Part shown: one piece after another, positions 12,168 through 24,880 of the stretch | Layout of the letters: each line of letters opens with the position of its first letter | Numbering within the stretch: position 1 is the stretch's first letter | Source of the DNA: Misgurnus anguillicaudatus | Taxonomy: Eukaryota; Chordata; Actinopteri; Cypriniformes; Cobitidae | Direction of reading: 5' to 3' | Length of the DNA stretch: 64,000 nt | Assembly (NCBI RefSeq): GCF_027580225.2 | Contig: NC_073354.2 | Span: 5,184,001-5,248,000 of the forward strand | Notes under the pieces: model-generated | Database searches by the model: none | The model's input: the letters and a program-made list of their open reading frames with translations, nothing else | What the model was told of the DNA's origin: nothing | Translations under genes and position numbers: made by a program

Positions 12168-13060
12168 ATTTTTCCTGCAGTCCAACAACGATCAGAAATT
12201 GTTTGACCATGAACAGTTTCTATGGCCCTGTACACACCGCAGTTTCAGGACTGATAACCGCATTTACTGTAAATGCGAAAGTGAATCCCCTAAATGATTC
12301 TTACGTTTGTGTACGGTGCAAGACTCACTCCTAAAACTTGACAGACATCAAAAAGTTGGGTGTAAGCCCTACGTCGGGCTTAGCTATGTCCGACGTTGTG
12401 AAAATATTTACGCCTGTTGCATCATCTAAAACTACGACCAGCACAGCTACACTCAGGGTAGATGATGTGCGTACCCTCGTATGCATTTAACCGCAGTGAT
12501 ATTAAGACGCCATTCGTGTTTACTATGATTTTAAAACAAATGAGAGCTTTCCTGTGTGCTATGCCTAGATGGTGCAACAGGTGTAAATTCTACGTCGGAC
12601 GTAAAGCGCATTTCACGTCCAGACTAGTCTTACGACTGGGTTTACGTCCAGCTGGTGCAACCGGCCCCTGATGATTGACACAGAGGTAACCATAGCAACG
12701 TTTTGCCGTTTTGCGTGATTAGCATTTACTGTTTTAATAAAAATAGTATTACAGCTTTATGTCTACAGAGGCATTTTGTGAGGCTGTTTCGCAGAGCACA
12801 GAGTCGGTATTGCTATGGTAACGTATTTTTGGGGGTTGATGTTTTGCAGCTTATCATTTTTTGGGGGGCTTGGCTCATGAAGCGATCAAGTTTTCATTAA
12901 GAGGAAAGATTTAGTTTGCGATATTTTGGTGTATTTTTAATATAAAACAGTTGGATTTATTTTGTTTTTTAATGGACTTGTTGTTTTTCGCTGTTTATTT
13001 TTTACTTTGATCTGGCGACATAAGTAAACGTGTGTACCTCTTTCCCTGTTATTTTATCTA
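12168..13060. other. Intronic stretch with a possible MITE end
   Basis: The stretch 12340-12670 is rich in ACGTC / GACGT (CTACGTCGGACGTAAAG, TTACGTCCAGCTGGTGCAAC) and ends CCGGCCCCTGA, which looks like a DNA-transposon terminus. A convincing partner end was not found. The remainder is unassigned. Confidence 0.35.
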
Positions 13061-13263
13061 CACTCTCAGAAATACAGGTAGAAAAGTTGTCACTGGGACA
13101 GTACCCTTTCAAAAAGGTACACCTTTGTACCCAAAGAGTGAATACTTTGAACTGTCAAAATGTACCTTTAAAGGAACATATTTGTACCTAAATGGTACAT
13201 ATTAGGACCTTTTTTAAAGGATACTGCCCCAGTGACAGCTTCGTACCTTTATTTTTGACAGTG
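13061..13263. mobile_element. CACTC/CACTG-ended MITE with TA duplication
   Basis: It starts CACTCTCAGAAATACAGGTA and ends TACCTTTATTTTTGACAGTG, with TA on each side (13059-13060 and 13264-13265). The interior repeats GGTACA motifs. The 203-bp element is one of a group here with CACT..AGTG ends and 2-bp duplications. Confidence 0.75.
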
Positions 13264-13560
13264 TATCAGGGATTTAGGAAAATATAAACAGATTCAATAT
13301 ATTGGTAGTGCATTTGAGAAAAAAAAAATTTATTTGAAGGGCCTATATAACCCCATACGTTTTTTGTTGTTGTTGTTTTTTTTTGCTACTGTACCTTTAA
13401 GAGCTAAATGACTTCTGTTATAATTGATTCAGCTCTTTGCATATAAAATCAACCTAGACCTTAGAAACAATGAACTAAAATCATTTTAGTCTGATCTGTA
13501 TTGTTTGTCTGATCTGCACATCTATTTAAACAGAGCATTTATATTCTGTATCATTCTTAA

Positions 13561-14048
13561 AGCAATACAGTCTCCTGAGGTTGCGTATAAATAGCACAAA
13601 GTGTAAAACTCGTGCAATACATACGCCAAATTCCACTTTGGCGTGCATATGATACGCAAGTCCTTCCCATTCACTTAAACGGGGCATCTTTTTTTGTCGT
13701 TTTATTTATTGGTTTCTCAATTTTTTTCTGTTTTTTAAACCATTTTCGCTTGGGTTTAGGGTTAGATTTTAGATTAGCTTAATAAGGTTATTTACTATAC
13801 AGGTTTCTCAATGTTTTTGTCCATATTTAAGCCATGGTCGCTTGGAGTTGGGGTTAGAGTTGGGGTTTGGGTTAGGATGTCATTTTTATATAACAAAAAA
13901 TTGTTCTAACCCTAAACCCAAGATGCCCCGTTTGGGTGAATGGGAAGGACTTGCGTATCATATGCACGTCAAAGTGGAATTTGGCGTATGTGTTGCACGA
14001 GTTTTACACATCGTGCTATTTATACGCATTTTTAGGAGACTGGGCTGC
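13561..14048. mobile_element. Long foldback element B (CGTATCATATGCACG arms)
   Basis: Inverted arms begin AGCAATACAGTCTCCTGAGG and end GGAGACTGGGCTGC. Both arms carry CTTGCGTATCATATGCACG or its complement and TGCCCCGTTT. The centre has CCATTTTCGCTTGGGTTTAG and a second GTTGGGGTTAGAGTTGGGGT, the modules of elements A, C and D. TTAA lies on both sides, unlike A and D. Frame 13842-14114 is a by-product. Confidence 0.7.
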
Positions 14049-14595
14049 TTAAAGGCACAGCAGCAAAAAAAAAACAAAAAAAAACATTATAAGTGGACCA
14101 CAGGGGAAATATAAAATGATACTCACTTGCAGAAATTTCTTTTGTATTTCTTTTCTTGCGTTTCATTTTCTTTGCATCTCATCTGTTTAAGTTTTAAATT
14201 ACAGTAGACGTCTCTCTGTTGTTCAATGATTGAAACGTTTGATTTCTTCTTTGATGATTTTATTATCATTCAGTTTACACGACAGGGCAGAACATGGTGC
14301 TGAATATTGAAACAATCATCTAGCTTTGCTTTATCACAGAGGGAATAAATACTCATAAGCTACAGTATAAGATGACATTACTGAGGCTAATGATTTTTTT
14401 CTTGGAGCGCTTGTTCTGTGCCCTGTGAGGAGCCAGAGACCCAACGTTTTTCCTTCCTTTTCCAATCATTTTGGAATTAAACAGTGGACAAGTTCCAAGT
14501 ATAATCAATGTGTTTTTTCTTGAGTTAGATTTAACTTACTGCCAGCATGAATATTCACAGATAGACTTGAACATTACGTATTAAAAAGCCTATAA

Positions 14596-14599
<4 letters not shown>

Positions 14600-14653
<54 letters not shown>
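14600..14653. repeat. (GA)n microsatellite
   Basis: About 26 uninterrupted GA units. Confidence 0.97.
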
Positions 14654-14656
<3 letters not shown>

Positions 14657-14782
14657 ACAAGTTTTTCTCTTTTCTGTCAATTTGCGAAGCAAATTCAGGC
14701 AACTTTACTATATAAATTTTCCCTAAGGGGATATTCAGAGACTCCTTTATGTAACCTGAGGGGTCAATGTTTGGTTGGTTAA

Positions 14783-15107
14783 AGCAACACTAAAGAGTTT
14801 TTTTTACCTTAAATTAATGTTTCCAAAAAAGTTTCAGTCGTTCATCCACTCAAAACAGGGTGAACAGCACTTTCACATTCGCTTTGCAGCTCTCTATCGG
14901 CCAAAACCGCACTAAAGAAGTTTCCAACCGTCGGGTCGCGGTCCTGTAGTTCGAGTGAAAACTACAAAATCTTGCTCTACGGCAGACCTACAATCCAATC
15001 AGAGCCAGCTATGCTGCAGTAGGCTAAATTATTTACGACAGTGGTAATGGACAATTATACTTCCAACCTGTAGGGGGAGCAAAGAGCAAAAACTCCTTAG
15101 TGTTGCT
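14783..15107. mobile_element. TTAA-flanked MITE (AGCAACACTAA ends)
   Basis: It is flanked by TTAA (14779-14782 and 15108-15111), with TIR AGCAACACTAAAGAG versus CTCCTTAGTGTTGCT. The 325-bp interior is unrelated to a transposase. Confidence 0.75.
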
Positions 15108-15270
15108 TTAACTTGATTCAGTTACTGTAGCCCCTGCTGGTAGATGCTGTAACTACACCATGGTGTAGGCAAAGGGAAAATTTCTCAGATAATAGGCATT
15201 TAAAGGTGTGGATCCATTTTGATAAATAAATGTACAAGATGACGACCTAGGTGATGAAAGAAAATAATAA

Positions 15271-15900
15271 GCGGGCGTGCACACCAAGGCGTTTATGCCC
15301 GTGGCCGGACTATGTTTTTATTGTTTTTATCGGCTGAGGGTCGAGAGTTGAAAAATATTAAACTTTGGGTGAACTGCTCAGCTCCTCAATGTCAGCTCTT
15401 ACATGCAGAGGTGTATAATACTTAAGTATTTTAGTTACATTTTCCAAGCATCTATGCTTTATCAGAGTGTTTGTCTTGGGGAAAAAATTACTTTTCTTTA
15501 CTAAAATATGTTCACTACATTCTAAAGCATAAAATCATACTGTGTATTCATTATATATTGCATATTAAAATTGATTTAATGCCTAATTACATAAAAATTG
15601 TGTACTTTTACTTTCTTGAGAAAAAGTACGAAAAAATGACTAGATGTTTAATGTACTTAAATATTAAACATAAACCAAAAACTTGAAATAATGAAATGTA
15701 GTGGAGTAAAAATTATGATAATATGCTTTGGAATGTATGTTTGCCAAAGAAAAACACTAATAAAATATGAATAATTGAAAATTTACTTTTATGTAGAAAG
15801 TAAAAATACTTAAGTATGTTGTCCAATCACAGTCAAGGGGGGACAGGACAAATATCACAACAACCAACTGTTGCATTGTTCAACGACTGATAAACAAAGC
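15271..15900. mobile_element. Harbinger-like MITE fragment, interrupted
   Basis: It begins after TAA with GCGGGCGTGCACACCAAGGC. Both halves align with the element at 47690-48033 (for example ATCACAACAACCAA). A 0.41-kb element (15406-15820) splits it at the point equivalent to CACATG/GCCATCCAATC. The right terminus is lost. Confidence 0.6.
15406..15820. mobile_element. hAT-like element fragment (CAGAGGTG end)
   Basis: It begins CAGAGGTGTATAATACTTAA and contains inverted AATACTTAAGTATTTT / AAAATACTTAAGTAT blocks near its ends. CAGAGGTG is a common hAT terminus in fish, but the matching right end and target duplication are unclear. A related terminus (CTACCCACCTCTG) lies at 57353-57365. Confidence 0.45.
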
Positions 15901-16918
15901 AGAAGTAAAAAATCTTTGAAATCTTAAAAAAAATCTAGTATCAAAAACAAGCAAATCAACATTTAAGAATAGAGTGATACAGTCTACTATTATTATTTAC
16001 CTAAATTGAGTATGTGTGTGATGAAACTCTTGTTTTCTCTTCTGTTGATACAGTAGTTGGTACCACAAGTGTTTTTTTCTAGGCAGTATAATAACTTGTA
16101 TCCACCCGCCAGCAGGCGTAAATACGATGTCACTATTTACTTTTTCACCTTAAAGGAAGGCTGCACCCTGCGAGTCGCTTTTCCATCTAATTACTGTAGT
16201 CACTGACAGCATGCTAGACTGGTAATTTGATTTATATTGAGTTACACAAGGAATGGATTAACGGCTAATAAAAAATGCATAGCACCGCCTTTGCAGTCAG
16301 CGCATTTGTCACGGGCCTTTACATTCCTTCATTTGCCCTTTATGCAGCGCTTTGAGCGGTGAATGAAAAATAGACCTGTGATTTCATTCATACTGCCATG
16401 CTCTGGGATGGAGAAAAGAAACAGATTTACAGGCCTGAATCTGTTCAATGAATGTTGTATGTTATAGTTGTAAATTGCTAGTGCTGCTGTCTGTTAAAGC
16501 TAAAGGTCCACCTTTTCACCTTCCATATCCTTGTATTACCTTTAAATATATCATTTTAATGATTCTTTTTCATTAATAAAATTGTCATTTAAATACAGTA
16601 GACTACAATGGAGAAAGCAGTATTCTGTTTTATATGAGGTGTCACTGCCGAAGAATGCATGCTGAATGTTTCCTAGTTTCCCAAGCCATGCATGAAGAAT
16701 ACATTGGTGGAGTCTTTGAGTCTTTAAGCTGAAGCCGAATGTACATCTCACACCAGCTTCCACTGTGACTAAATATACACTGTAAAATATCACATCATCA
16801 ATAAGTCACAGTTCACATAGACATTACTTTAACTCATACAAATCATTTAAGCAATTTCAACTTTTTTATAAGTACAGCATCTGAAAAAGATTGAACCTGA
16901 CCTTGAGACAGAATGACT
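15901..16918. other. Intronic stretch without recognised gene
   Basis: No gene or element was recognised, apart from ACACTGTAAAATAT at about 16778, which resembles a CACTG-element end without a partner. Confidence 0.4.
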
Positions 16919-17512
16919 CCCATGTGGAAAATAATAATAATAATAATTTTAAAGATGTTTTAAAATAAACAAAAATGGCAAAAAATGTATGAAATATATA
17001 AAATATATTAAATTAATTTTTACAAATGCTTACGAAAATGTACCATATGTTTACCAATATATTTTAGAGCCATTTTTTGTATATTTTGAAATGTATTTTA
17101 AAGCATTTATGTTCACGCACTTTGGAAGAAAAACTTTGTATATTACAAAACTGTAAACTTAGCAGAACATAAAAGATTGAAATTAAATATATTTTCAACT
17201 GCAAAAATATATTATAAACCGTAAAAAAATGCTTACATACTCACACGTTTTACACTTACACTTTATATATTTAATATATGTTGACCATATTTTTTGACCA
17301 GGAAAAATATATTATTGCTGTATGAGTTGTAAAATTTGAAATTTATTTTTTGCCCCTGAAATACATTTTAAAATACAGTATGTGTTAGTACATGAAGTTT
17401 AAACTAAATATATTTTCAAATTCAAAAATGATTAAGCTTACTTTCTAGAAAATGTATTTAGCATATATTTAAAAACATATTTTTGGCCAAAGAATTTTTT
17501 TTACCATATGGG
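16919..17512. mobile_element. AT-rich TIR element (CCCATGTGG / CCATATGGG)
   Basis: The ends are CCCATGTGGAAAATAATAAT and TTTTTTTTACCATATGGG. The 594-bp AT-rich interior repeats TATATTTTGAAATGTATTTT-like blocks. A clear target duplication is not visible. The termini recall the larger element at 38500-40549. Confidence 0.5.
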
Positions 17513-18224
17513 AAAGGAAGCCCTCAAGGATCGCCATCCAGGAGAGACACAAGATCCGAGAACCAGACTTAAGCTGGCCAGAACAGAGCCACTAGGTGAA
17601 CTCGGTCTTGGTAACCCTTCGCTAAGACACCTGGGAGCAAACCTATAAGTGGAAAGACATACACAAAAAAAGACTATCGTAAATCACATCTGTACAATGG
17701 CATCCAGCCCCATTGTGGCTAAATGAGTGAGAACAAACCAGAAAGGTGCAGTGGGTCAAATCCTCAGAGGTGAAAAAGACCAATTCAGCCGTACCTTTGC
17801 CATACAGTTTCCAGCACCTGAGGGTGGAGCCACTACTCCCCGGGGCTTTTGCTCCTGCCTCAACATAATATCTGCTCCTATATTTACACATTTATCCTTA
17901 AATGTAAACTGTCCACAGGGATCTCCCTGAAAAGGTGTTGTAAATGCAGCCTGATCTGATGACTGATGTAATAGACCAATGGAGGTGTAGTCAAGGCCAA
18001 CTACAATGCAATCTTGCAGAGCACAGTACAGGTTTCCAGCACCCCAATTTTATGTGCATTTTAAAGTATAGCATAAGAAACAAGAAATGGCAACACCAAA
18101 TTTTGGATAAAAATCTCTTAATTCGCAATCATTTAAGGTGGTTTTGGACTTATGCGATAAAGAGAAAATGCAAATAATGGGAGATGGAAACGCATCTGCC
18201 GAATAAATTCTGACTTAGCGAACA
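17513..18224. other. Intronic stretch, possible old repeat
   Basis: The sequence is less AT-rich than its surroundings (CACCTGGGAGCAAACCTATA, ACCTGAGGGTGGAGCC). It could be an old retroelement or gene fragment. I recognise no domain, and the frames at 17643-17930 are short. Confidence 0.3.
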
Positions 18225-18228
18225 TTAA

Positions 18229-19278
18229 CCCTCTGGGGTCCGACCATTTTGGGACACTGGCAGAGGTCGTGACATGCTCTTACATTTGGTCTTTTTTCAG
18301 TTGCTTTAAAACATAATAATGGCAAGTGTCTCATAACACTGCGTTCAACACAAACTGGGCTACAATATTATATGAGCTACATGTATGTACATGTTTGTAT
18401 GTTTTTTAGAAAAATAATGTTTATGCGTGGTTTTTAAAAAAAGCTAATTTTTAAGTCACTGATATAAGTCCTCAAAACACATACTAAACATGTTTTCAGA
18501 AGACTTTTCTAAACAGAATCTAGTAGTCTAGAGTTTTTCTTTAAAATGATGTGAAAATCATTCTGCCTACTTATTCACATAAAACAATATATTGATTTAG
18601 AAATTGTAAAACAATTTTTTGTATAGAGAGGCCGTATGGGAGAAGCATTGATTGACAGCTAAGGAAACAAAAGACTCGCATAATGAGCTGCATAATGAGC
18701 CTTTAGGCAGGAATGTGAGAGGGAACTACAGTAAAGAATAAGAGGATGAATCTATACATGTTTGTTTGTGGTTTATTAGGAAAGACAATATAATATAACA
18801 ATATAATCAAAAAAGAAATGAAGGTCATTTTCAGTTTATTTGGAAACGAACCCTATACTAAAAACCGTACTCTTTTTACTTCAATGCAGATTATATAAAC
18901 AGGCAATATTTGTTTTCGATTATAATCAGCTTGTTTAAAAGTAGACATTTCAGGCTTTTTTGGATATGTGTGTGTATCATGTTTGTGTGACGAGTATTCG
19001 CGGAGTTTCAATTGATTTTTGTAACGTGTTTTGAGAGACAGCTGGCGGAGACAGAAATGTCTGAATGCGCACCCTGTTTATTTTCTTTATTTGACAAAAA
19101 CACAAAGATTTGTTGTTATTGTGAATGTACACATATTAAAGAAGACCCTTTACAGTTTTAAATGATGTCAAACACGTAAGTGTATGATTATTAATAATGG
19201 ACTATTATAAGTTGATTCTGCCATGATAAGGAGAAAACACGTTAAAACGCATGTGCCACGTTTTTGGACTCCAGGGGG
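18229..19278. mobile_element. piggyBac-like non-autonomous element
   Basis: It is flanked by TTAA (18225-18228 and 19279-19282). The ends CCCTCTGGGGTCC... and ...GGACTCCAGGGGG are TIRs of about 13 bp. CCC-beginning ends with a TTAA target are characteristic of piggyBac. The 1050-bp interior has no transposase frame. Confidence 0.82.
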
Positions 19279-19728
19279 TTAAACCCACAAGACTGATTAT
19301 TTAGCTGTTTCCGCTTTCGTTTTCTTTTCCATATATGGTGCCCGACGCCATCGCAATGCCCTTGCTGCTAGTGCCTGCATCAAACATTTTGCATTTCTCC
19401 TTCTTTGCACAGCATTCAGTTTGGCACAAGCTGCACTGCTAGTACATTTATAACTTCCCTACAGTAATTGTAACTAAATGCAGTCCTGTGTCCATTTACT
19501 AAGCGTGGCTTGTTTTATTTACTGTTGGTTATTAGATTATCAATACCATCAACTTGACGGAAATGCACCTAATTTGCCTTTTTTTCATTTTTGCACATTT
19601 GGAAAAGATTTGCTTCACGTACAGTATACGTAGTCCCTTGTTAATTTGGTATACTAAGAAGTATCGGCTGTAGAAGCCTGATACAATGCAATGGCCTCTT
19701 TGACCAAGAGAGACTCACCCCCCCAGTC

Positions 19729-20170
19729 ACATTAGCTACAAACGACAGAGACAGAGCGACAGGCTACCATTCATTTTCAATGGAAGTGGCCGTTTGCCAG
19801 CGACAAGCGACGAGCTCGCCGCTGCGCGAGCAAGGCGGGGACAAAATAGACAAGCAGGCTATTTGATGAGCGATGCGACAAAGCGACTGCCAATCAGAGT
19901 GAAGGAGCAGCATGACGTAGGTCTGTGGTCGAGTCTGAGAAAATAATTCAAGATGGCGGAAAATGCGTATTTATGTATATATCTGATAAGTTTTGCATTT
20001 TATCTCATATATTTCGTTACTTTTATCGAGAAATTAAATCTAAAAACACCGTTATTGTAACTTAACAATACCTCTAAAGTGACTTTTGATACCGCTTTTA
20101 GAAACTAGCCAAGGAACGCCCATCAAGCGAGTGCGTGTCGCTCAGTGTTGTTCACTTTTGTAGCTAATGT
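19729..20170. mobile_element. MITE with TAGCTAATGT ends
   Basis: The left end ACATTAGCTACAAACGACAG and right end CACTTTTGTAGCTAATGT are inverted. The interior repeats GCGACAAGCGACGAG-like motifs near the left end and GTGTCGCTC near the right. It directly abuts the next element. Confidence 0.6.
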
Positions 20171-20176
20171 AGGGTA

Positions 20177-20558
20177 AAGGGGGTCGCACACTGGATGAGA
20201 AGCGCCACGCCGTGTAGCGTTGCGTCTAGGACAACTTAGAGGTATCGTACACCAGACGTGCACATTAAATAGAGCGAGCTTAGTCAGATAGCGTCTACTT
20301 CAACATGCAAAATATACTGTACGTTAGCAGCCAATGTTAATCGCTAATGATTTCGGACAAATATGATGTTATTTAATGTTAAATTACATGAGGGGCACTC
20401 TGTGGTGCGACAGGGATTTGAGCAGCATCCAGAATCACAGCCGATAGCCGCCATTAGGTACCGCCCTTGTGCATACATTCATGGAAAATGATTTGTTCTA
20501 TTTTTAGATTCATGGTGCTACCCAACGCAGCGCTTCTCGTCCGGTGTGCGACCCCCTT
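20177..20558. mobile_element. hAT-like MITE (AAGGGGGTCGCACAC ends)
   Basis: Long TIRs of 29 bp, AAGGGGGTCGCACACTGGAT then GAGAAGCGC, are matched at the right end with two mismatches. The size is 382 bp. A target duplication is not obvious. Confidence 0.75.
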
Positions 20559-21898
20559 GAAGCTCTTGAGATAAAATTTGTTCCAATCCAGACATTAGGT
20601 ATGAGTTTCTATGCTGTCAAATGATCTGGAATAGAAATCATCCTCTAGATATTTGAAAGTGAGCTGGCGTGTCTGGGTCCCTGAATGCAGCTGACTGCAT
20701 CCTTTATGGTACCTATCGATGACTTTGTTAACTGCTCCAGGAGAAAGGTTTTATCTTCTTGATCCCCTAGTTGGGCCAAAGATGCCTCTCTATAAGAACC
20801 GTGGAATGGTGCAAAATTTGACTTTTCACAAATTTAACTTTCATTAATATTAATAGCAAAATAAGAAGAAAATGGATAGAGGCCTGCAGGCTTGGCCCCT
20901 AATGAGGTCATCCATAGTAGCCAATTTAATGAAACTCTGACAAACCAAAAGCATTTTCCTTTTCCTGTTGATTTGTTTTTTTTTTTCAGACAGTTCTCAC
21001 AAGGTACTCAAGCTAGAAATACTACTTGTTTACTGTATAATATGTATAGTTGTTTGCGTGTTTGTTCTTTTAATGTGAATTTTGCAAGCCACATCCAGTC
21101 TGCCTGTTGAGCACAACGCGGTTTGATTTTTGAGAAAATGAGTCCCAAAGTGATTCTTACAGCTTTGCTGCTTCTTCAAGTAACATTTTCACGGTTTGCT
21201 TTCAGCACCTGCTTGCATGGCAGGCAATCTCGGATGTTTAGCCCCTTATTGTAGGAGGTCGTAGAGGTTTTTTATGAGTAAGAGAAGAAGAGCCATTTAC
21301 CACACAGCTATAGAGAGGATGGATTTCCACCCACCAGCAATTTGAGGGCAGGTAGCTTTTAACGTATCTGTGCCGAAGCAAATAAAATATTCAGATGTGT
21401 TTGAGTGTGTGTGACAGGAGGTTGTCGATAACTCAACAGTAGAATGAATGGCTGAGTAGTAAGCAGTAAGCGTAGGCTGTGTGTTTATCCCTAAAACTGG
21501 TGACCTCCAACTATCGGCCTGCTGGCCAGATCTGATATGTCAGTCAGATATATGCGCCCTCCAAATGATTCAGATGAATGTGGGTGTGTAGCCTGGTGTA
21601 CCAGAGCACTCGCTGGCCAAAACTGCAATCCACATCCAGACCAGACCATGTGCTTATAATTTTTTGTGGCCATATGGCCTAGTTTTACAAATATATATTT
21701 TTATGCCTTGTTCAATCAAATGTATTTATGCAAATAACCTAGCTATGAACAAATCTGCAGTCATGAAAAAAGCCACACAGTGATGTGTCAGCCCATGGTC
21801 ATAGTGGCACCCCTGATAAAAACCTTCAACAAATGTTTTGAGCAGAGAAAGACCATATGTGTCTTCATACTGCCTGGGTGACTGATACAGAACAGAAA
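20559..21898. other. Intronic stretch without recognised gene
   Basis: No element termini, exons or RNA genes were recognised. Confidence 0.4.
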
Positions 21899-21918
21899 TG
21901 AGAGAGAGAGAGAGAGAC

Positions 21919-21956
<38 letters not shown>
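21899..21956. repeat. (GA)n microsatellite, interrupted
   Basis: GA repeat with CAG and AAAG interruptions. The minus-strand Ser/Leu-rich frame over it is an artefact. Confidence 0.95.
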
Positions 21957-21958
<2 letters not shown>

Positions 21959-22261
21959 ATGAGATAATTAAATAGAGGAAAGTGAGCTGTAGTCAGAGAG
22001 ACAGAAAAAAAGAATAAATAACAAGATCCTCCATCATTACACCTCTCTTTATTTCTCACTCACAGCGTGTCTGTCTTCATCTGTCTCTCTTAGATTTTAA
22101 TAAATTGTAATAAATGGTTTAGTAATTGGGTTCATAAACAAAACATGCGTCTCATAATGGGCCCAAAAGAATTTAATAAAATTGAAAGCTGGCTCCAAAA
22201 TCTGATTTGATGAGCAGCACCATTGTGAATGCACACCTGTGATCACACAAGTATAATATAT

Positions 22262-23452
22262 GAAGAGTTTGGTTCCAAAACGTGATAAACGGCATTTAAA
22301 AAAAATTAGTTAGCGCCAAAAGCAGTATTGTATCAGGTATTAAAAAGTAAATTCTTAATTTTACGCAAAATCCGATATCCGTCGTGTTATTCTGTCATCT
22401 TTTCTCCCTTTTTTCCCAAAACACGATAAACGACACTCATCCTTTTCTGCAAAATGCAATGAATCCTCTTAACAAACCACAGCGCATTATTCCACGCATT
22501 GTAAACAATAATGGCGATGCTTTGAATACGCACAGAATCCTAGTTTTCCTCATCAACTTTGTACTTTGTGATCAACAAACAAACAAAAACAAAATAATAC
22601 TTTGATGGCATTGATAAACCTGTGGTGGTTTTCTGTGGCGGGGAAGAAAGTCATTAAAATCGAATAAGTCGGGCGAAGGACAAATGTCAGCTGTTGCTTG
22701 TTCTCACTCAACAGCATCAAGCTTCTCTTATGCTAACATATTGAACTCAGGGGATCTTATGAAAAACTTCAATGAAGTCAATGAAAATCACGCAGGACCA
22801 AAACAATTTACAGCTGATCGCTGTCAAAAAAGTTCAGTGATGACGTCCCAAGGATGACAGCAGCAATGACAGTGTTCGAAGTAAGTGTTTTGATTAATGC
22901 CATAAATGTTTATTTTTTTAATCAGTGTGTACAACTAGTCAACTAAATGAATATAACATGGCAAACATGAATGCACATTTAAATATTGATTCAATAGATT
23001 TATAGCATTTTGAAAAAAAAACTTGTGCACTGAAAAAAATGATTCATTGAATTTAATCAATTTTTTTAAGGTAAGTGGTTGCAATCAATTTATTTAAGCT
23101 ACATTTTAACAAAAAAGATTAGTAAAGTAAAATAAAATATAAAACTTTTGTTTAAATGTAGCTTAAATAAATTGATTGCAACCACTTACCTTAAAAAAAT
23201 TGATTAAATTCAATTAATCATTTTTTCAGTGTGGATTTATTGCATTTTGCGAAAAAAATAATCAGTTTTTATAATAAATCTTTGAAAATCAAATTATGGA
23301 TTACAATTTTTATTATGAGTAACCTAAAGATGCTATGTGAAAGTTTGTAACAGAAAATAGTGGTTTTCATCTTGTCACATTCTTGGTATAGAAAACACAT
23401 TTTACCCAAATTAGTCAAAATAGATTTATTGCGTTTTGAAACCAAACTCTTT
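22262..23452. mobile_element. TIR element with repeated GCAATAAA modules, copy 1
   Basis: The ends GAAGAGTTTGGTTCCAAAAC and GTTTTGAAACCAAACTCTT are inverted. The interior contains several copies of AAAATGCAATAAATCC or its complement, suggestive of repeated transposase-binding sites. A second copy, shorter and in the opposite interior order, is at 39654-40517. It is interrupted by the CACTG MITE at 23028-23231. Confidence 0.75.
23028..23231. mobile_element. CACTG palindromic MITE with TG duplication
   Basis: It starts CACTGAAAAAAATGATTCAT and ends AATCATTTTTTCAGTG, flanked by TG on both sides. Arms of about 90 bp include GGTAAGTGGTTGCAATCAAT and its complement. The size is 204 bp. Confidence 0.85.
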
Positions 23453-23840
23453 ATATATTTATACAACAGTTCTTTCTGGTTCTGGAATATAATTGGCTAA
23501 GAGCTCTTCCCAGCCATGAGATATTGTACTGATAACATAACAGTAACTGCTTCGACGTTTGTATCATTACACCACCTCTGGGCATTTTAGTATTAGTGAG
23601 GAAGGCTTCTTTAAACACTCGAGTCATACGCTCATCTCTGACTGGAATAAGCTGCCACCAAAGTGGATGGTCACACACACATCTGCGGACTCAAACGCTG
23701 TTTTGAAACACTTTCCATGTGTCTCAATAAGTTCCCTAGCTCATGAATCAGTCTATGAATCCAACGGAATGAAAACAATATTTTTTTCTTTATCTGGAGC
23801 GTCCCTGTTTTCACATTTCTCCACTCCAAAGTGCCCTTAA

Positions 23841-24318
23841 CTCTTTCACCGCCAGCGTTTTTTAAAAAAGTTGCCAGCCAGCGCCAGTGTTTTTCATGAT
23901 TTTCACCAAAGTTTAATGCCTTCCAGAAAATGTTCTTCTTTAAATATATAAACATACAATATACCAAATGAAAGAACAGACCCTCTGCTTTCAAACAACA
24001 AAAAAACCCCGTTTCATCCTACCTTCAGCAGTTCTTTTGTAATCAGCTTTTGAATATGGGTAGGTTTCTGCAAAAACACCACATTTTGAGTAAAAAGCAG
24101 AGATAATTCCATTTTTGTGACAGACTTTTCATAGAGATCCCATTCAGAGCGATCTTTAAAACAGACACGGACATGCAGCCGCTTGCCATAGGGCAATACT
24201 TCCGGGTTTAAAAAATTGCGGATAGTAGCGGTATTGCGGAAAGACGGAAAATCTCGTCACTGGCGGGGAAGCGTTTTCTCTTAATTGACGAGATATCTCG
24301 TCAATGGCGGTGAAAGAG
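23841..24318. mobile_element. TTAA-flanked non-autonomous element, intact copy 2
   Basis: Perfect TTAA flanks (23837-23840 and 24319-24322) and TIR CTCTTTCACCGCCA / TGGCGGTGAAAGAG enclose 478 bp. The right side folds on TTGACGAGATATCTCGTCAA. This is the reference copy for relatives at 5081-6791, 24881-25105, 55592-57287 and 63290-63375. Confidence 0.85.
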
Positions 24319-24410
24319 TTAAAAGGATGCAAAAACGGAGTTTGTAACTGCGGGTCAGGACACTGGTATAATTGATGACAGGCCATTGAATTATTCAAAA
24401 TAATGCATTC

Positions 24411-24880
24411 AACCTGATCTCACGAAAATCTGTGTTAGTCACTGAAAATTTAATCACTTCATCCGCGTCCATGTCACAGAATTCAGCTTTTTTCCCCAGT
24501 GTCACTTCCACAGATTTCTTGTGTCATTTTATATATTGTTTTCTCATAGTTTTGTCCTATTTTCTTATCATTGTCGCAGGAGGTTGGGGTTAGAATTACT
24601 TTCTGATACATTTTTAGACATCCTAACCCAACCCCCAACTCTAACCTCAACTCTAGGCGAGAATAGTTTTAAAAGTGGAAGAAAAACATGTAGAAACCAA
24701 TACATTAAAGAACACCCTAACCCGAACCCCAAATCTAACCCAAACCGCAAGCAACAATGATTTAAAAATAGGAGAAGATGATACATAAAATGACACGAGA
24801 AATCCGTGGGAGTGACACGAAAAAGACATCTGTGCTCCCGTCACGGAAAAAATAAATAAATTCTGTGACATGGTAAAAAC
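24411..24880. mobile_element. Long foldback element C (right end unclear)
   Basis: The left end AACCTGATCTCACGAAAATC is shared with element A. Arms carry TCCGTGAC / GTCACAGAATT palindromes. The core contains GGAGGTTGGGGTTAGAATTA and several CCCTAACCCGAACCCC-type blocks. The right end is eroded between about 24870 and 24890, where it abuts half of a TTAA element. Confidence 0.65.
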
